Shown here piece by piece: positions 41,470 to 51,648 of a DNA stretch of 64,000 nucleotides (positions are counted from its first letter, which is position 1; each line of letters starts with the position of its first letter). Source of the stretch: Azorinus chamasolen (taxonomy: Eukaryota; Mollusca; Bivalvia; Cardiida; Solecurtidae); assembly GCA_963576725.1 (NCBI GenBank), contig OY755240.1, positions 56,482,633-56,546,632 of the forward strand, given 5' to 3'. The translations under genes and the position numbers were made by a program. The notes under the pieces are model-generated. The model did no database searches. It was not told the origin of the DNA and was given only the letters and a program-made list of their open reading frames with translations.

Positions 41470-41680
41470 TTCACCCTATCCTTCACATCAACGCCTTACA
41501 AGGCCCAGATCAGACGGCTCCTACAGGTGCCATCTGATCGGGACAAGTTCTGTTTGCTTATGATGTAATATAGATCTGATTCAAAATATGCTGTGCTCAT
41601 ATGCCATTATAAAAATAATCTAATTAATATCAAGGATATCATTATTTCTTACATAGATATTCAACGCGTAAAGGGTTTAA
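41470..41680 (+). repeat. TTAA-A1 MITE, diverged
   Basis: TATCCTTCACATCAACGCC, stem GCCCAGATCAGACGGCTCC, apex TACAGGTG, end GCGTAAAGGGTTTAA. Confidence 0.78.
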
Positions 41681-41917
41681 CTCTTTTCCTCATATAAACG
41701 TATTTGCAAACAGAGTAGACCCAGATCAGACGGTTCCTAGAGGAGCCGTCTGATCAGGGTCTACCCTGTTTGCTAATAGAATTTGATATATCTGTTTCTT
41801 TGCTTTCTAAACTGTCTATAATGGTCCACCTTCCATATTTCTTTATAGCTATTGTGTTAATGATAATTCAATAGGTATTGCAATTTGAAACAAACATAGA
41901 ACAGGGAAAGGGTTTAA
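41677..41917 (+). repeat. TTAA-A2 MITE
   Basis: Shared TTAA at 41677; near-perfect stem with apex GTTCCTAGAGGAGCC; A2 flank; end AGGGAAAGGGTTTAA. Confidence 0.9.
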
Positions 41918-41974
41918 ACTTTCAACAGGTTGAGTAACCATGATAACGTCACGGTCACTATGGGTATGAAGTAA

Positions 41975-42178
41975 CTTTAACCTTTCCTTTTGACAATTCG
42001 TGTAAGAAATATTTATTAGCTGAATTTTTGTAATGATATATCCACACAGCATTTTTGAACTACATGTATTAGATATTGTAGTCTGATATATTATTACATG
42101 TATTTCATATGCAAACACAGCAGACCCTGATCAGAGGGCAAATACGAGAAAATGCTTTTATATGAGGGAAATAGTTAA
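41975..42178 (-). repeat. TTAA-A1 MITE, hairpin deleted
   Basis: TTAACCTTTCCTTTTGAC start; after GACCCTGATCAGAGGG the right arm is gone; end GAGGGAAATAGTTAA. Confidence 0.75.
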
Positions 42179-42227
42179 GTAAGGGAAATCATAGAGTTTA
42201 ACTCGTCTTCATCCATAATTTCATATA

Positions 42228-42494
42228 CAGTTAAACTTCAATATCTCGGACTTCAAACGACCATACAAATTACATCGAGATAACAGAAATACGAGTTCCT
42301 ATCTCTAATCTTGACAATTTCTCAAGTCTACAACTTAATGCGGGTCTATAGTAGCAGCTTTCAGCATTACTTTAGACCCGCATTATGTTGTCACATATGT
42401 TTCAAGATATGCGTAGTGATTCTGTATTGCAAACTATTAGTTCGAGTTATCCCAGCGTTCGAATTATCCGAATTCGAAATATCGGGATTCCACT
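42228..42494 (+). repeat. TA-C5 pogo/Tigger-like MITE
   Basis: CAGTTAAACTTCAATATCTC start, ACATCGAGATAACAG, AACTTAATGCGGGTC, TTTCAGCATTACTTTAGACC, ATGTTGTCACATATG, then ATTCGAAATATCGGGATTCC-ACTA end. Longer outer arms than C1-C4; hairpin apex reduced. Confidence 0.8.
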
Positions 42495-42612
42495 ATATTG
42501 ATAAATAAAACAAGTGGAAATTGTACAGGTTCAGAGCTAAGTAAACAGAGCAGAGCTAAGATATTCTAGCAGTAAAGAGAGCAGACCCTGATCAGAAGAC
42601 CCCACTATCAAG

Positions 42613-42856
42613 TTAACCCTTCCCCTCATATGAACACATTTTCACGCCTTTGCAAACACAGTACTAGATCCAGATCAGAGAGCTCCTATATATAGAATCC
42701 GTCTGATCAGAGTCTACTCTGTTTGCTTATCAAATAATATATAGTTTCTACCACGTTAAACAATTCCTTTGTTAATAATGCTGTTTAAAGAGTTGGCTAA
42801 TAAATATTCATTCAGTCATCATTTCTTACATGAATATTCATGAAGTTAATGGTTAA
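42613..42856 (+). repeat. TTAA-A1 MITE
   Basis: TTAACCCTTCCCCTCATATG start; apex region CTCCTATATATAGAATCC is expanded; end TTAATGGTTAA. Confidence 0.87.
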
Positions 42857-43092
42857 CCCTTTCCCTCATATAAACGTGTTTTCACGCATTTGCAAACAGA
42901 GTAGACCCAGATCAGACGGCTCCTACAGGAGCCGTCTGATCAGGGTCTGCTCTGTTTGCCAATAGAAATTGATAAATTTGTTTGTTTGCTTTCTAAAATG
43001 TCTACAATGTTCCACCTTCCTTTTTTTTTGTTATAATTATTTTGTCTATGAATATTCAGTAGGTAGTGAACATTGGAATAAATATAACAGAC
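42853..43092 (+). repeat. TTAA-A2 MITE
   Basis: Shares TTAA 42853-42856. Perfect stem, apex GGCTCCTACAGGAGCC. Right terminus degraded (ATATAACAGACCC). Confidence 0.88.
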
Positions 43093-43160
43093 CCATGCAA
43101 ACATACTATTGGTTGGTTGGTACAGGTAGCGGTATTGAGCTGATTTTGTTATGTATAAAA

Positions 43161-43536
43161 GAGCTCCAGATAAGATGTGTAAATTAACCCTTCTCTTGCT
43201 GAATTTTAAAATACATTTCTCCTTCTTTACCCATGCCCCTATGTTGTATAATTACATATATCTTCACCGTGTACAAGTATTTCGCTGTGCAATCACTGCT
43301 GTGGAGTGCACTGGTTGCACAATCAATTTGTAAATAGTGCAGACCCTGATGAGACAGCTCCTGCAGGAGCTGTCTCATCTGGGTCTTCACTATTTACAGG
43401 TAGGTATATTGACGCGAATAGCAAGCGAAGGGTTAAAACATGTTCAAAAATAACTCCTTCGTTTCTTCACCAAACAAGGTTTGGTGGAGAACTGGCGATT
43501 CTAGTATTTGGGTACGCACCTTTATATGTAGCTCTG
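43161..43536. repeat. Foldback G hosting a D element
   Basis: GAGCTCCAGATAAGATGTGT-AAATTAA, D, then AACATGTTCAAAAATAACTC, a shortened palindrome CTTCACCAAACAAGGTTTGG, TTTGGGTACGCACCTTTATA. Confidence 0.85.
43184..43436 (+). repeat. TTAA-D MITE inside G
   Basis: TTAA at 43184-43187 and 43433-43436. The empty G copy reads GTAAATTAAAACAATTTC at 40354, confirming the TTAA duplication. Confidence 0.96.
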
Positions 43537-43546
43537 CTATAACATA

Positions 43547-43730
43547 CAGTAGAACCCCTCTAATGCGACCACTTAATAAATACACATGGTTGTCTTTGTG
43601 AGCAGGTGGTAGGGCAAAAGTAATGCAGAAAGCTCCTTTACATTACTTCTGCCCTGCATTAAGCTACCACCTGCATCTAGCACCCAGAATTATACCTCTT
43701 TTAGGTGGTCGCCTTAGCGGGGTTTTACTG
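43547..43730. repeat. TA-C1 pogo-like MITE
   Basis: CAGTAGAACCCCTCTAATGC to AGCGGGGTTTTACTG. One arm lacks GCTTAATGCAGG and the right apex arm is shortened. Confidence 0.9.
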
Positions 43731-43795
43731 TATTATGAAAAATCATGATGGTCCCTTCTCAAGGGTCTTCTTCTGTGCACTAATAATGTATTTAT

Positions 43796-44072
43796 AATCT
43801 CATATGAACAAAAATGGTGTTGGACATGATAAAAAGTGTAGAATATTATCTATATAATTCCACGAGCAAACAGAGCATACCCTGATCAGACGGTCCCTAC
43901 ATGAGTCGGTCTGATCTGGATCTACTCTGTTTTCAAACGTGTTAAAAGCATTACAAAGGTAATATAGATAAATAAGCAAACAGAGCAGATCCTGATCAGA
44001 CGACTATTACATGAACCGTCTGATCCGAGTCTACTCTGTTTAAAAGGCGTATTTACGGACTAAAATGTTAAG
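43796..44072 (-). repeat. Two partial TTAA-A1 MITEs
   Basis: 43796-43950 and 43961-44072 each hold CCCTGATCAGACGG/GACG with mirror GTCTGATCTGG/CGAG and end before GTTAAAAG/GTTAAGC; their left halves are missing. Confidence 0.7.
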
Positions 44073-44132
44073 CTAAATCCAATCACAATATCCAGTCGCC
44101 GGACCAACCAGTGCTAGCCACTAGTACTGATG

Positions 44133-44313
44133 TTAACTCTTTCGCTGCCAATGTCGCATCTGTCATTACCTATGCAAACAGTTTGGATCCAGATCAGATG
44201 CCGAGTAACTCGATACTTGTTACTGTGACAAAAATGAAGAAATATAAAAAATGAAAATTGCAGCAGACGACAAATGTTGCAGACGACAAAAGTTTGCAGC
44301 GAAAAAAGTAAGT
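44133..44313 (+). repeat. TTAA-F MITE
   Basis: TTAACTCTTTCGCTGCCAAT start, GTTTGGATCCAGATCAGATG with GCCGAGTAACTCG apex, second arm lost, GCAGACGACAAATGTTGCAG-ACGACAAAAG. Confidence 0.75.
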
Positions 44314-44421
44314 GCCATATTATCTACAGTACACTCATTCAAATCAGATTTGGACCCTTCCATTTGTCATATTGAGGGATGCATCGCACATATAGTATAC
44401 TGGTATAAACCATTGACATCC

Positions 44422-44512
44422 ATGGGTTCAGTAAACAGTCTTGGCCCTGACCAGGAGGCTCCGGGAGCTATATGAGCAAACTGTATTAAAAGGCGTATTT
44501 ATGGACTAAAAT
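44422..44512 (-). repeat. A1 fragment
   Basis: CAGTAAACAGTCTTGGCCC, GGAGGCTCCGGGAGC apex, GGCGTATTTATGGACTAAAA. Confidence 0.5.
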
Positions 44513-44528
44513 CTAGTCACAATATCTA

Positions 44529-44798
44529 CGGTTGAACTTCGATATCTCGAACTTCAGGGGACCATCCGATTTATAATCTTGCCAATATCTAAAGTTCACA
44601 GCTCACATGCATGTTCCTACATAAGCTTTCAGCATTACTTTCGACCTGCATTAATTAAAGCTGTAACATGTGTTTCTAGATATGTGTAGTGATACATTTA
44701 GAACAATTCTGTATTGTAAATTTCGGAAGGATCGAATTTTTAGCTCGAGTTATCTCGAAGTTTGAGTTATCCGAGTTCGAGATAACGAAGTTCAACTG
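44529..44798 (+). repeat. TA-C5 pogo/Tigger-like MITE
   Basis: CGGTTGAACTTCGATATCTC and GAGATAACGAAGTTCAACTG are matching inverted ends; core TTTCAGCATTACTTTCGACC, TGCATTAATTAAAGCTGTAA. Confidence 0.85.
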
Positions 44799-44952
44799 TA
44801 CATATAGTAAGTGGCGTCGTTTGGTACGCTACAGATATAAAACAGCTTACCTAGAGCAATCGAGGGCAGGGACATGTAGAGGAAAGTCAAGTAAAACTCA
44901 CAACTCAGTCTGTTTAACATTCTGATTACAATTGTATTGAAAAATACATGTT

Positions 44953-45157
44953 ACAGTATAACCTCTCTTAACCGGAATTCTAGTAGATAATAATTTAGAT
45001 ACTTTTAGGCAGGTGGCTGCTGAATGCAGGGTGAAAGTCATGCAGAAAGCTCCTCTAGGAGCTTTCTGCATGACTTTCACCCTGCATTAAGCTGTCACCT
45101 GTCTCCAAAACCGATATTCATACTAAATTTAACTGCCGGTTAAGAGAGGTTTTACTG
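44953..45157 (+). repeat. TA-C3 pogo-like MITE
   Basis: CAGTATAACCTCTCTTAACC to GAGAGGTTTTACTG, TA flanks; nearly perfect stem. Confidence 0.93.
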
Positions 45158-45206
45158 TAGTACTGAAACGGACGACTACATATTTTTGCAGACTAACGGA
45201 CGAAAC

Positions 45207-45415
45207 TTAACCCTTGCAATGCTGGACACGAGTCACTAATATCCTTTGCAAACAGTGTAAACCAATATGAGAGGGCTCCTAGAGTAGCCCTCTCATCATG
45301 GTATGCACTGTTTGTCATGTTACATTTTTCTTTATAAATATCCCTAAATATTTACTATAAACTTGACCTGTTCGAATTTCGGAATAGTCCATTTAAAAAA
45401 TCAGCGTTTTCTTAT
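45207..45415 (-). repeat. TTAA-E MITE
   Basis: TTAACCCTTGCAATGCTGGA start, stem AACCAATATGAGAGGGCTCC, apex TAGAGTA, mirror; TTCGGAATAGTCCATTT near the end. Confidence 0.85.
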
Positions 45416-45426
45416 GCTAAGCACGA

Positions 45427-45600
45427 TCTGACTGACATTGGCTAACAGTTTGGATCTAGATCTAGATGTGACGTCGAGTAACTCGGCGTCTCATCAGGAT
45501 CCAAACTGTTTGCCGTTTGATCAATAGTTTCTTAACATACAACAAACTGGATAACTTTTAAAAATGATTGCAATCAAATTTTCAGCTGATATCGTTTTGG
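45427..45600 (+). repeat. TTAA-F MITE, core and right part
   Basis: Stem with duplicated ATCTAGATCTAGATG, GTCGAGTAACTCGGCGTC apex, CATCAGGATCCAAACTG; termini lost. Confidence 0.7.
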
Positions 45601-45624
45601 AGAGCGTGAAATGGGTTATATTTA

Positions 45625-45821
45625 TCCTTTACAGTGCCGGAAACGAATCATTAATGTCCTTTGCAAACAGTGTAGACCCAGTTGAGAGGTATCCCAAGAG
45701 GGGACCTCTCATAAGGGTCTGCACTGCTTGTCACGTTACATGTTCCTAAATATTCACTATGAGCTTGATTTGTTTGAATTTTGGAATAGTCCATTTGAAA
45801 GTTCAGCATAGTAAGGGTTAA
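45625..45821 (-). repeat. TTAA-E MITE
   Basis: TTTACAGTGCCGGAAACGAA, stem CCCAGTTGAGAGGTATCCC/GGGGACCTCTCATAAGGG (apex off consensus), end CATAGTAAGGGTTAA. Confidence 0.85.
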
Positions 45822-46013
45822 GACTAAATTGCACTTAGCGTGCATAGATTCGATGATAAACACTGTGTATTCAACATTATCATCAAACAAGGACAACTTG
45901 AGAAACCTGATGCATGTGCATGGGCATGCGCGTGTGGGATAAAATACGCAGGTGTGTTATGATCTTCTCTACATTGACCAGCAAAACTCTGTGTTTTGGG
46001 GGCAGGTGAATGA

Positions 46014-46263
46014 TTAACCCTTTCCCTCATATAAATGTGTTTTCACGCATTTGCAAACAGAGTAGATCCAGATCAGACGGCTCCTAGAGGAGCCGTCTGA
46101 TCAGGGTCTGCTGTGTTTGCTAATATAATTTGATAGCTCTGTTTCTTAGCTTTCTAAAATGTCTACAATGTTCCACCTTTTATATTTCTTTATAGCTATT
46201 TTGTTAATGAACATTCAGTAGGTATTGAAATTTGCAATAAACATAGAACATGGAAAGGGTTAA
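46014..46263 (+). repeat. TTAA-A2 MITE
   Basis: Complete, perfect stem, apex GGCTCCTAGAGGAGCC, A2 flank, end ATGGAAAGGGTTAA. Confidence 0.93.
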
Positions 46264-46487
46264 TCTTTACCTGATAGCAGCATCTTTTGTGATGCCTTGT
46301 GCAAGCAGAGTCGACCCAGATCCTGTAACATCCGTCTGATCAGGGTCTGCTCACTATGCTCATGGATTAATATATATCTGATTCAACAATTTCTGCAATA
46401 GCCTAAAACACGTTCTGTGTTCATATGTCATAAATATTCTCTGTTTACAATGACATGAAAAGGTGTTTTTATGGAGGAAATGTTAGA
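46260..46487 (+). repeat. TTAA-A1 MITE, decayed
   Basis: Starts in the shared TTAA. Left arm lost after CCCAGATCCTGTAACATCCG; right flank truncated, ends GGAGGAAATGTTAG. Confidence 0.7.
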
Positions 46488-46538
46488 AAGATCCAACTGT
46501 TCATTGTTTCCACTATATAGAGATTCCAAAATCTATTA

Positions 46539-46798
46539 TTAACTTTTTACTTCATAAATACGTATTTCTACTCCTTTACCAATAGAGTAGACCCTGATCA
46601 GACAGCTCCTATAGGACCCGTATGATCAGGGTCTGGTCTGTTTGCTTACGAAATAATATATATATATATACCCGGTAATTCTACAGATTCTGCATTGGCC
46701 AAACATCCTTGTGTCCATGTGATATTATAATAATTAATCTAATTAATATGCATGATGTCATTATTTCTTAAATGGATATTCATGGAGTAAAGGGTTAA
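46539..46798 (+). repeat. TTAA-A1 MITE
   Basis: TTAACTTTTTACTTCATAAA to GGAGTAAAGGGTTAA; a short TATATATATATA expansion near 46655. Confidence 0.87.
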
Positions 46799-47162
46799 CC
46801 TTTAACACGCTATGGGGAATTTGTGATAATCCTTGCTGACCGTTTGAATCCATTGGTAAAAGGCAGAGTAGCTTGACATTTCATCTAGATTTAGACTGCG
46901 TGACGTTCTGATAATCAAACTCTTCTTCAAATTCTGAAGGAGCTGCCATTGTCTATCAAAGAAAATGTCTATTCGCAGGCTAAAAGATTGTCTGCTGAAA
47001 GGTATATATTGTTTGGTGTCCACTCTAAACAGAGATCAAATACAAACGGAGTAGCTTTACCCTTTATTAACAGGTAGCGTGTATTTGCAATTCTTTTATT
47101 TATACAGTCCAATGAGAACCCAATGAGAATAAATATGGTTATTGACACATGAAATGAAAGTA
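46799..47162. other. Unassigned
   Basis: CTTTAACACGCTATGGGGAA-TTTG and GACCGTTTGAATCCATTGG may be a decayed F relative. No gene seen. Confidence 0.4.
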
Positions 47163-47350
47163 CAATAGAGCCTGTCTTAAGCGACCAGCCATTTATTGAG
47201 CATAGGCATCTTAAAAAGTAGGTTGTAGCTTAATGCAGGGCAAAAGTAATGCAGAAACAGCTAAAAAGGAGCTTTCTGCATTACTGTTTACCTGCATTAA
47301 GCCACAACCTGCCTTACATACCCATAATTATACCTCGTTATGATAATCGC

Positions 47351-47647
47351 TTAACCCATTCTCTCATATTGACGCCTTTTGAAGCCTCTGCAAAAGTCAC
47401 CCGTTGAAACCATTGTGATAAATCCTATGGAGCAAATCGAGGGCTTGGTGCAAAACTATTCTAACTCCTTCACAAAGTGAAGGAGTTAGAATAGTTTTGC
47501 ACCAAACCCTCGAAATGCTCTATTTATCACAACGGTTTCAAAGCTACACAATTCTAATAGTTTCCTTTTCTTTAGTAAATGCTCCTTTTCGGTAGATTTA
47601 TTTCAAAGAGGTTGGGTCTGAAAATAGCCTAATAGGGACTGGGTTAA
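47351..47647 (-). repeat. TTAA-B MITE, apex replaced by H
   Basis: TTAACCCATTCTCTCATATT to AGGGACTGGGTTAA. The hairpin is asymmetric: GATAAATCCTATGGAGCAAAT lacks the AGAGCATTTGCT arm, and palindrome H sits in the other arm. Confidence 0.9.
47438..47512. mobile_element. 75-bp palindrome H with AAAT duplication
   Basis: CGAGGGCTTGGTGCAAAACT... to its near-exact mirror, apex CACAAAGTG. AAAT occurs at 47434-47437 and 47513-47516 where intact B reads GAGCAAATGCTC once. Confidence 0.9.
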
Positions 47648-47671
47648 GACAGGTTCTATTGTACTACTCGT

Positions 47672-47876
47672 TAAGTCATTATCCCGCTATCCACGGCCAG
47701 GCTCGCATTTGCAAACAGTTTGGATCCAGATGAGACGCCGGATAGGCTAACCCCACGTCTCACCAGGATCCAAGCTGTTTGACACTCGGTCAATAGTTTC
47801 TGAAAAGCTTGATAGCATCGACAGTAGTTAAAAAATTGAGCAGACATTATTTTTTCACCGCCAGGTAAGGGTTCAG
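47672..47876 (+). repeat. TTAA-F MITE
   Basis: CAGTTTGGATCCAGATGAGA-CGCC, apex GGATAGGCTAACCCC, CGTCTCACCAGGATCCAAGC; GAGCAGACATTATTTTTTCA; ends CCAGGTAAGGGTTCA. Confidence 0.72.
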
Positions 47877-48110
47877 TTAAGCCTTTCCCTATATAAACGC
47901 CTTTTCACGCATTTACAAATAGATTAGATCCAGATCTGACTCCAGATCAGATTCCTATAGGAGCCGACTGGTCAGGGTCTGCTCTGGTTGCTTTTGGCAT
48001 GATATAGACGTGATTTGCAAAAAAAATCCCTTGAAAAGTTTACAGTATAAAAACTGAGCTAATATGCTGCCATTATTTATGACATGAATACTGAACAGGG
48101 TAAGGGTTAA
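47877..48110 (+). repeat. TTAA-A1 MITE
   Basis: TTAAGCCTTTCCCTATATAA start; the left arm contains a short duplication (GATCCAGATCTGACTCCAG-); end GGTAAGGGTTAA, 195 bp upstream of the SLC6 start codon. Confidence 0.82.
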
Positions 48111-48305
48111 ACAGAACACAAAAACAGAAACAACTAGTTTTAAGTCATACATTGGCGACGCGAGTTGAGTGTAGGGTACAGCTCACTACCTTAACTGATA
48201 CTATAAAGCAACTATCGGCTGAACAGTTTTAACAACCGCTGCATTCGCACATTGCAGATTTCGCGTCCACAGCTAAACAATCGTTTTTAAACCGGCGTGG
48301 GAATA

Positions 48306-48429
48306 ATGGTACAAGCGAAAAGAGAAACATGGAGTCGAAACGTGGAATATCTCCTGGCCACGGCAGGTTATGCAGTTGGATTAGGAAATGTCTGGCGTTT
48401 TCCATATCTGTGTTACAGAAGTGGCGGAG
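48306..48429 (+). CDS. SLC6 sodium-dependent transporter, first coding exon seen
   Basis: Start of a plasma-membrane Na+/Cl- coupled transporter of the neurotransmitter:sodium symporter family. The exon gives 41 residues plus one base: [20 protein letters not shown] then [15 protein letters not shown] (residues 21-35, transmembrane helix 1). By alignment with LeuT, Ala23 and Asn28 are the Na1 ligands and Arg31 the extracellular gate. The position that is Asp in monoamine transporters is Gly25, so an amino-acid, GABA, glycine, taurine or inebriated-like substrate class is more likely than a monoamine. ATG at 48306 is chosen because an in-frame TAA lies at 48288-48290; an upstream non-coding exon or an alternative N terminus spliced to a site in this exon remains possible. 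The exon closes at GGCGGAG with donor GTAATG at 48430. Exact subfamily is uncertain. Confidence 0.93.
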
Positions 48430-48649
48430 GTAATGTATTTCACTCATTCATTAATTAAGCGCTAACATTCAGTTTTGAGCGTCAACAACGATCTCAGCTC
48501 ACATACATTGTGTAAGGATTACGATATAACAAGTAGGCCTACCGTGTTACATGCCGGTTTCGCAGTGACTTTTTTTATAACGAAAATTATGCACGTGAGG
48601 ATTTTCAGACCGGTCTGAAAGCGGCGACGATGACAGCGCCGAAAATAAC

Positions 48650-48810
48650 CCTTATCATACACATGTCGTCTGCTAAATATGTCGTGTTTTATATTAAATT
48701 TTACTTGTTCAAATTTCTCAAATATATGATAAAATTTGACCTAGTTTCGGACGGCTTTGATCTGTATCAGACGCTGAACAGCTAGATCTAGATCCGAGCA
48801 GCTTGTAAAG
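48650..48810. repeat. F-type remnant
   Basis: ATGTCGTCTGCTAAATATGT, TTTGATCTGTATCAGACGC, apex TGAACAGC, TAGATCTAGATCCGAGC. Weak. Confidence 0.4.
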
Positions 48811-48958
48811 CCGGTAAGACCAAGGACTGCACGAAGCAATTGATCTACACGCTCCACCATTGCAAGCAGTAAAATCCCTTTGCGCGCTAACAAGTCATGG
48901 ATAAGATTTGCAGGCAAATGTTATCTAGAGCATAGCCTTTACTTCATATATACGCTTT

Positions 48959-49265
48959 TTAACTCTTTACTCTATGACGTCACGGATATTAATTAGATTT
49001 TTTTTAATGACACATGAGGAAATTTTGGCCACGGTAGTAACTGGTACAATTATATCTATATTATTTCATTAGCAAACAGAGCAGACCCTGATCAGACAGC
49101 TCCTATAGCAGCTGTCTGGGTCTAATCTGTTTGCAAAGGCATGGAAAGGCGTATTAATTAAAAAAAAATATGGAGTAAAGTGTAAACACCATTGCAAACA
49201 GAGCTGACCCAGATCAAATGGCAGCTGTTGGAGTTGTCTGATCAGGGTGGCCCTGTGTGTTAATA
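48959..49265. repeat. A1 reverse copy then A1 forward fragment
   Basis: 48959-49185: TTAACTCTTTACTCTATGAC, CCTGATCAGACAGCTCCTAT-AGCAGCTGTCTGG, GGAGTAAAGTGTAA. 49187-49265: forward fragment with ACCCAGATCAAATGGCAGC/GTTGTCTGATCAGGG. Confidence 0.78.
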
Positions 49266-49377
49266 TGTTACTGGTTGATTCTCAGTTGCCATGGTGATCG
49301 GTTTACTAATTTGTTATATGTTTTTACAAGAATTGGATAAATCAGAGACATATACATACATGTATGGTATGTGTGCG

Positions 49378-49535
49378 GTAAAAATGCCATAGGTAAAAAT
49401 GCCACAGGTAAAAATGCCATAGGTAAAAATGCCACAGGTAAAAATGCCATAGGTAAAAGTCATAAGTAAAGAGGTAAAAATGCCATAGGTAAAAATGCCA
49501 TGTAGGTAAAAATGCCATAGGTAAAAATGCCAGAG
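49378..49535. repeat. 15-bp minisatellite
   Basis: About ten units of GGTAAAAATGCCATA, with CATAGG and CACAGG variants alternating in the first half and a 25-bp interruption near 49455-49480. Confidence 0.95.
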
Positions 49536-49552
49536 GTATATAAAAACAAAAA

Positions 49553-49743
49553 ACGACCATTCATTTACTGAACATATAAAGAATCTTAAAAAGCAAGTTG
49601 TAGCTTAATGTAGATCGAAAGTAATGCAGAAAGCTCCAATAGGAGCTTTCTGCATTACTTTTGATTTGCATTAAGCTACCATCTGTCTTGAAGAACCAAA
49701 AATGATACATCTTTTTAATGATCACTTAAGACAGGTTATACTG
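49553..49743. repeat. TA-C4 MITE, left end lost
   Basis: CGACCATTCATTTACTGAAC start directly after the minisatellite, perfect stem AAAGTAATGCAGAAAGCTCC, apex AATA, end AAGACAGGTTATACTG-TA. Confidence 0.87.
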
Positions 49744-49805
49744 TATTCATTATGGGCAGAGCCTTGCATGAATATTCATGATGAAATGGATTTAGGAATC
49801 TTTTA

Positions 49806-50011
49806 CAGTAAAACCTCTCTATAACGGCCACTAAAATTGTGTGAATTAGTTGGTATTTAGGGCAGGTGGCTACTTAAAGCAAGGTGAAAGTAAAACAGAA
49901 CGCTCCTATAGGAGCGTTCTATTTTAATTACACCTTGCTTTAAGCAGCCACCTGCCTTTAACACAATATACTTGATGTAATTTAGTGGCCGTTATAGAGA
50001 GGTTTTTACTG
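49806..50011. repeat. TA-C2 pogo-like MITE
   Basis: CAGTAAAACCTCTCTATAAC to GAGAGGTTTTTACTG-TA; apex GCTCCTATAGGAGC. Confidence 0.93.
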
Positions 50012-50103
50012 TATTATTCATATTTACATTTCCCGGCTAAGCCCTATGTTGATAATATATACATTAAACCCACCTCTATGAGGTGATTCTAACAAGCAAC
50101 CAT

Positions 50104-50600
50104 TAAACTGTGTACTCCATGAATATTCATGTAAGAAATAATGACGTCATGAATATTAATTAGATTAATATTTGAATGTTATATAAACTGAGAAATTTTG
50201 GCCATAGTAGAAACAGTAGAATCATATCTATATATTTTATTGTATTAGCGAAAGGGCAGACCCTGATAGACAGCTCCTAGAGGAACCACCTGAACTCGAC
50301 CTACTCTGTTTGCAAAGGCATTAACCTTTCTCTTGCTGAATTTTAAAATACATGTCTCCTTCTTTACCCATGCCCTGTTGTATAATTACATATATCTTCA
50401 CTGTGTACACATATTTCGCTGTGCAATCTCTGCTGTGGAGTGCACTGGTTGCACAATCAACTTGTAAATAGTGCAGACCCTGATGGGACAGCTCCTGCAG
50501 GAGCTGTCTCATCTGGGTCTTCACTATTTACAGGTAGGTATATTGACGCGAATAGCAAGCGAAGGGTTAAAAGGCATAATTATAATATGGTTTGTTTGAG
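50104..50600 (-). repeat. TTAA-A1 MITE hosting D
   Basis: TTAAACTGTGTACTCCATGA start, ATGACGTCATGAATATTAAT, stem GACCCTGATAGACAGCTCC/GAGGAACCACC, GCAAAGGCATTAA, D, then AAGGCATAATTATAATATGG. Confidence 0.75.
50321..50570 (+). repeat. TTAA-D MITE
   Basis: Full length with TTAA ends; first base block TTAACCTTTCTCTTGCTG. Confidence 0.95.
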
Positions 50601-50689
50601 AAACAAGATATGTAGGTAGAACAATACAACTGTTATTATTGAGCTGTGTTGATGAAATGCTGATTATCTCAACATCTCATCAGGATCCA

Positions 50690-50848
50690 TACTACAGAGC
50701 TCCGTATAAAATATGTAAATTAAAACATTTTCAACAAAAACTTCTTTATTTCTCCACCAAACCCTATGTTGTGACCACTCTTTGGAATCGTCTCACAGAG
50801 ACGATTCTAAAGAGTGGTTACAACATAGGGTGTGGTAGAGAAACGAAA
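50690..50848. repeat. Foldback G element
   Basis: CAGAGCTCCGTATAAAATAT, ATTTCTCCACCAAACCCTAT, palindrome with apex GTCTCACAGAGAC; right outer part replaced by a B fragment. Confidence 0.85.
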
Positions 50849-50980
50849 ATGCTCTATTTATCAGAATGGTTTCAAAACTACACAATTCTAAAAAATTCAT
50901 TCTCTGTAGTAAATGCTCCTGTTTGGTAGATTTATTCAAAGAGGTTGGGTCTAAAAATAGTCTATGAGGGAATGGGTTAA
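50848..50980 (-). repeat. TTAA-B right half
   Basis: AAATGCTCTATTTATCAGAA onwards to GAGGGAATGGGTTAA; broken at the hairpin apex, a likely breakpoint. Confidence 0.85.
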
Positions 50981-51196
50981 CCCTTACAATGCTGAATTTT
51001 CAAATGGACTACATGTATTCCAAAATTCAAACAGGTCAACCTTATGGTGAATATTTAAGGGATTTTCCTAAAGAAAAGGGTAACATGACAAACAGTGCAG
51101 ATCCTGATGAGAGGGCTCCTGTAGGAGCCCTCTCATCTGGGTCTACACTGTTTGCAAAGGACATTAGTGACTTGTTTCCCACATTTTAAGGGTTAA
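50977..51196 (+). repeat. TTAA-E MITE
   Basis: Shares TTAA 50977-50980. GACCTGTTTGAATTTTG-like subterminal block in reverse, stem TCCTGATGAGAGGGCTCC, apex TGTA, end ACATTTTAAGGGTTAA. Confidence 0.92.
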
Positions 51197-51239
51197 GGCT
51201 GAATGTGTTTTGGAAAGGAAATGAAAAATAAAACTTAAC

Positions 51240-51485
51240 TTAACCCTTGAAATAATAACATCATGAATATTTATTAGCTGACTTTATACAATGGAATAGT
51301 GTACACATGAGTTTGTGGTATTGGTAGGTATTGTAGAGTCAGATCTATTATAATTTCATAAGCAAATAGAGCAGAACCTGACCAGACAGCTCCTATAGGA
51401 AATTTCTGCAGACTCTGGCTATCTGATCTGCATCTACTCTGTTTACAAATGTGTGAAAAGGCATTTCTATCAGGGAAAGGGTTAA
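51240..51485 (-). repeat. TTAA-A1 MITE
   Basis: TTAACCCTTGAAATAATAAC start; right arm interrupted by AATTTCTGCAGACTCTGGC; end AGGGAAAGGGTTAA. Confidence 0.82.
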
Positions 51486-51648
51486 TCTCTGATCATTCAA
51501 CCTTTCTGAGAAATTATTGGCTAAGTGGCAAACAGTTTATTACAATGTATCCCGACGAGATCATCTCAGATGCCAAATTACTTGGCATCTCATTTCGAAC
51601 AAAACTGTTTGTAAGTGCTAGTCAGTTTGTCCTTAGCAGAAGGATTAA
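51482..51648 (+). repeat. F-like MITE
   Basis: Shared TTAA; GCAAACAGTTTATTACAATG, ATCTCAGATGCCAAATTAC, TTGGCATCTCATTTCGAAC, AAACTGTTTG: an F hairpin with a different apex (GCCAAATTACTTGGC). Confidence 0.65.

Larger units (their letters stand above)
47163..47661. repeat. TA-C4 MITE hosting B
   Basis: CAATAGAGCCTGTCTTAAGC start, stem AAAGTAATGCAGAAACAGC/GGAGCTTTCTGCATTAC, AATCGCTTAA, B, then GACAGGTTCTATTG-TA. Empty C4 copies read CGCTTAAGACAGG here. Confidence 0.88.
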
